A DNA stretch of 5,232 nucleotides from Methylovulum sp. (GTDB lineage: Bacteria; Pseudomonadota; Gammaproteobacteria; Methylococcales; Methylomonadaceae). The stretch is from NCBI GenBank assembly GCA_016919605.1, contig JACXTQ010000099.1, forward strand, positions 1 through 5,232, read 5' to 3'. The notes below the pieces were generated by a model. It did no database searches. It was not told where the DNA came from and was given only the letters and a program-made list of their open reading frames with translations. A program made the position numbers and the translations under genes. This document shows, piece by piece, positions 4,385 to 5,232 of this stretch (position 1 is the first letter of the stretch; each line of letters opens with the position of its first letter).

Positions 4385-4690
4385 TTAAGCTTCTTGTTCG
4401 GTTCCGGCGTAAACTTCTACGCGGGCTTTGAGTTTTTGGCCGGATCTGAATGTCACCACCCGACGGGCGGTAATCGGTATTTCTTCACCGGTTTTGGGGT
4501 TTCTGCCCGGACGGCTGCTTTTATCGCGCAATTCAAACTTGCCGAAGCCAGAAATTTTTACTTGTTGGCCTTGTTCTAAAGAGCTTTTGATTTCCTCAAA
4601 AAACAACTCCACCATTTCTTTTGCTTCGCGCTTGTTCAGGCCCAATTCGTCAAATAATTTTTCAGCAAAATCTGCTTTTGTTAATGCCAT
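4385..4690 (-). CDS. ihfA: Integration host factor subunit alpha
   Basis: IhfA pairs with IhfB to bind and sharply bend specific DNA sites, acting in recombination, replication and promoter architecture. The 101 residues match the family: MALTKADFAEKLFDELGLNK at the N-terminus, the VELFFEEI helix (27-34), VKISGFGKFELRDK (44-57), and the DNA-inserting arm RPGRNPKTGEEIPI (60-73), with Pro65 as the intercalating residue. ARRVVTFR-x-GQKLK (75-88) follows. The IPITARRVVTFR sequence favours the alpha subunit over beta or HU. The start ATG 4690 has GAGGGA at 4699-4704 as ribosome site, lying inside the pheT 3' end. It starts four bases after the pheT stop, the classical pheST-ihfA operon arrangement. 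The short C-terminal tail (VEVYAGTEQEA) varies among homologues. Confidence 0.96.
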   Translation of the reverse strand: MALTKADFAEKLFDELGLNKREAKEMVELFFEEIKSSLEQGQQVKISGFGKFELRDKSSRPGRNPKTGEEIPITARRVVTFRSGQKLKARVEVYAGTEQEA

Positions 4691-4694
4691 TTAG

Positions 4695-5232
4695 TCAGTC
4701 CCTCAGTTTCGCATTGATTTGATTGGTCAGTCTAACCAAAATTCTGGTCAATATCGCATCAATATCAGAATCGGTTAGCGTTTGTAGATCGTTTTGTAAA
4801 TGTAAGCTTAAGGCAACGCTCTTGCTGCCTTCTTCAACCCCTTTGCCACGATAAATGTCAAAAATCACAACATCTTGCAAAGTGGCCTCGCCGCTGCCTC
4901 TGATACAGTGGCTAACGGCATCGGCGGAAATGTCTTCGTTAACGATTAAGGCCAAATCCCGCCGTACCGATGGGAATTTGGACAAAGGCCGGAAAGCGGG
5001 CACTTGCTTGTCCAGCAATAAGGCTTGGTCGAGATCAAACAAGAACACTTGCGTATCAAAGCCCAGTTGCTTTTCCAAATTAGGGTGCAACATTCCCAAC
5101 CAGCCGATAAGCGCACCTGTCTCCGAAATAATTTCCGCGCATTGGCCTGGATGCAGGGCAGGATTTTTCGCCGCCACAAAGCGCACTGACTGGCCTGTTA
5201 GGCTAAACAGCGCTTCCACATCGGCCTTAATA
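4695..5232 (-). CDS. pheT: Phenylalanine--tRNA ligase beta subunit, 3' part (runs off the right edge)
   Basis: PheT is the beta chain of the (alpha-beta)2 enzyme that charges tRNA-Phe in the cytoplasm. About 178 C-terminal residues are visible of roughly 790. They begin IKADVEALFSLTG, continue through the LHPGQCAEI and IGWLGMLHPNLEKQLGF segments of the catalytic-like domain, and end with the FDX-ACB anticodon-binding domain. That domain starts about 95 residues before the stop at LSKFPSVRRDLALIV and ends QINAKLRD. A GTG at 5219 is an internal valine codon; the frame stays open to the window edge with family-like sequence, so it is not the start. The TGA stop (4695-4697) is followed by ihfA after four bases. 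pheS would be expected further upstream, beyond the right edge. Confidence 0.96.
   Translation of the reverse strand, partial: IKADVEALFSLTGQSVRFVAAKNPALHPGQCAEIISETGALIGWLGMLHPNLEKQLGFDTQVFLFDLDQALLLDKQVPAFRPLSKFPSVRRDLALIVNEDISADAVSHCIRGSGEATLQDVVIFDIYRGKGVEEGSKSVALSLHLQNDLQTLTDSDIDAILTRILVRLTNQINAKLRD
4699..4704 (-). promoter_or_regulatory. ihfA ribosome binding site within the pheT end
   Basis: On the - strand, GAGGGA lies eight bases before the ihfA ATG and overlaps the last pheT codons, consistent with cotranscription and coupled translation. Confidence 0.75.

Noticed and set aside
1..5232. A new defence, mobile or biosynthetic system
   Set aside because: All the large genes are housekeeping or regulatory families in normal arrangements; there are no transposase, integrase, nuclease, repeat-array or attachment-site signals.

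Overview
The window reads as ordinary chromosome from a gammaproteobacterium. The evidence is a pheT-ihfA pair in the enterobacterial order, a minD-minE pair, an FNR-type oxygen sensor with the E. coli-like cysteine pattern, and a YccA-type (not eukaryote-like) BI-1 protein. The set of small extras (DUF1415, a tiny lipoprotein, a helical-repeat secreted protein) fits environmental lineages such as methanotrophic Methylococcales, but this is an impression and no sequence marker here proves it. I see no rRNA, tRNA, CRISPR, transposase or prophage signal.

Left part, + strand (1-983): the 3' half of minD, then minE starting on GTG one base after the minD stop, then a 65-residue winged-helix protein (DUF2582 type). 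A strong intrinsic terminator closes what looks like one operon: division-site placement plus a small putative DNA-binding protein.

Middle (984-2689): a promoter with a near-consensus FNR box placed exactly at -41.5 relative to the predicted start site. It drives a 38-codon lipoprotein gene (1147-1263). This gene converges on an fnr-type regulator gene on the - strand (1303-2037), with a perfect 12-bp hairpin between the two stop codons. The oxygen sensor and a likely target therefore sit side by side. Divergent from fnr is a DUF1415 gene of unknown function.

Right part (2690-4231, + strand): a yccA-like seven-helix membrane protein with its own good promoter and terminator. It is followed by a gene for a small secreted, all-helical protein built from two 43-residue-spaced repeats. 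That gene has a strong stem-loop at or near its predicted mRNA 5' end and a terminator behind it. The 153 bases from 4232 to 4384 hold only weak hairpins.

Far right, - strand (4385-5232): ihfA, preceded four bases upstream by the 3' end of pheT, which runs off the window. All reading frames appear intact. The most useful observations are the FNR-controlled micro-lipoprotein beside fnr and the uncharacterised helical-repeat protein with its structured leader.
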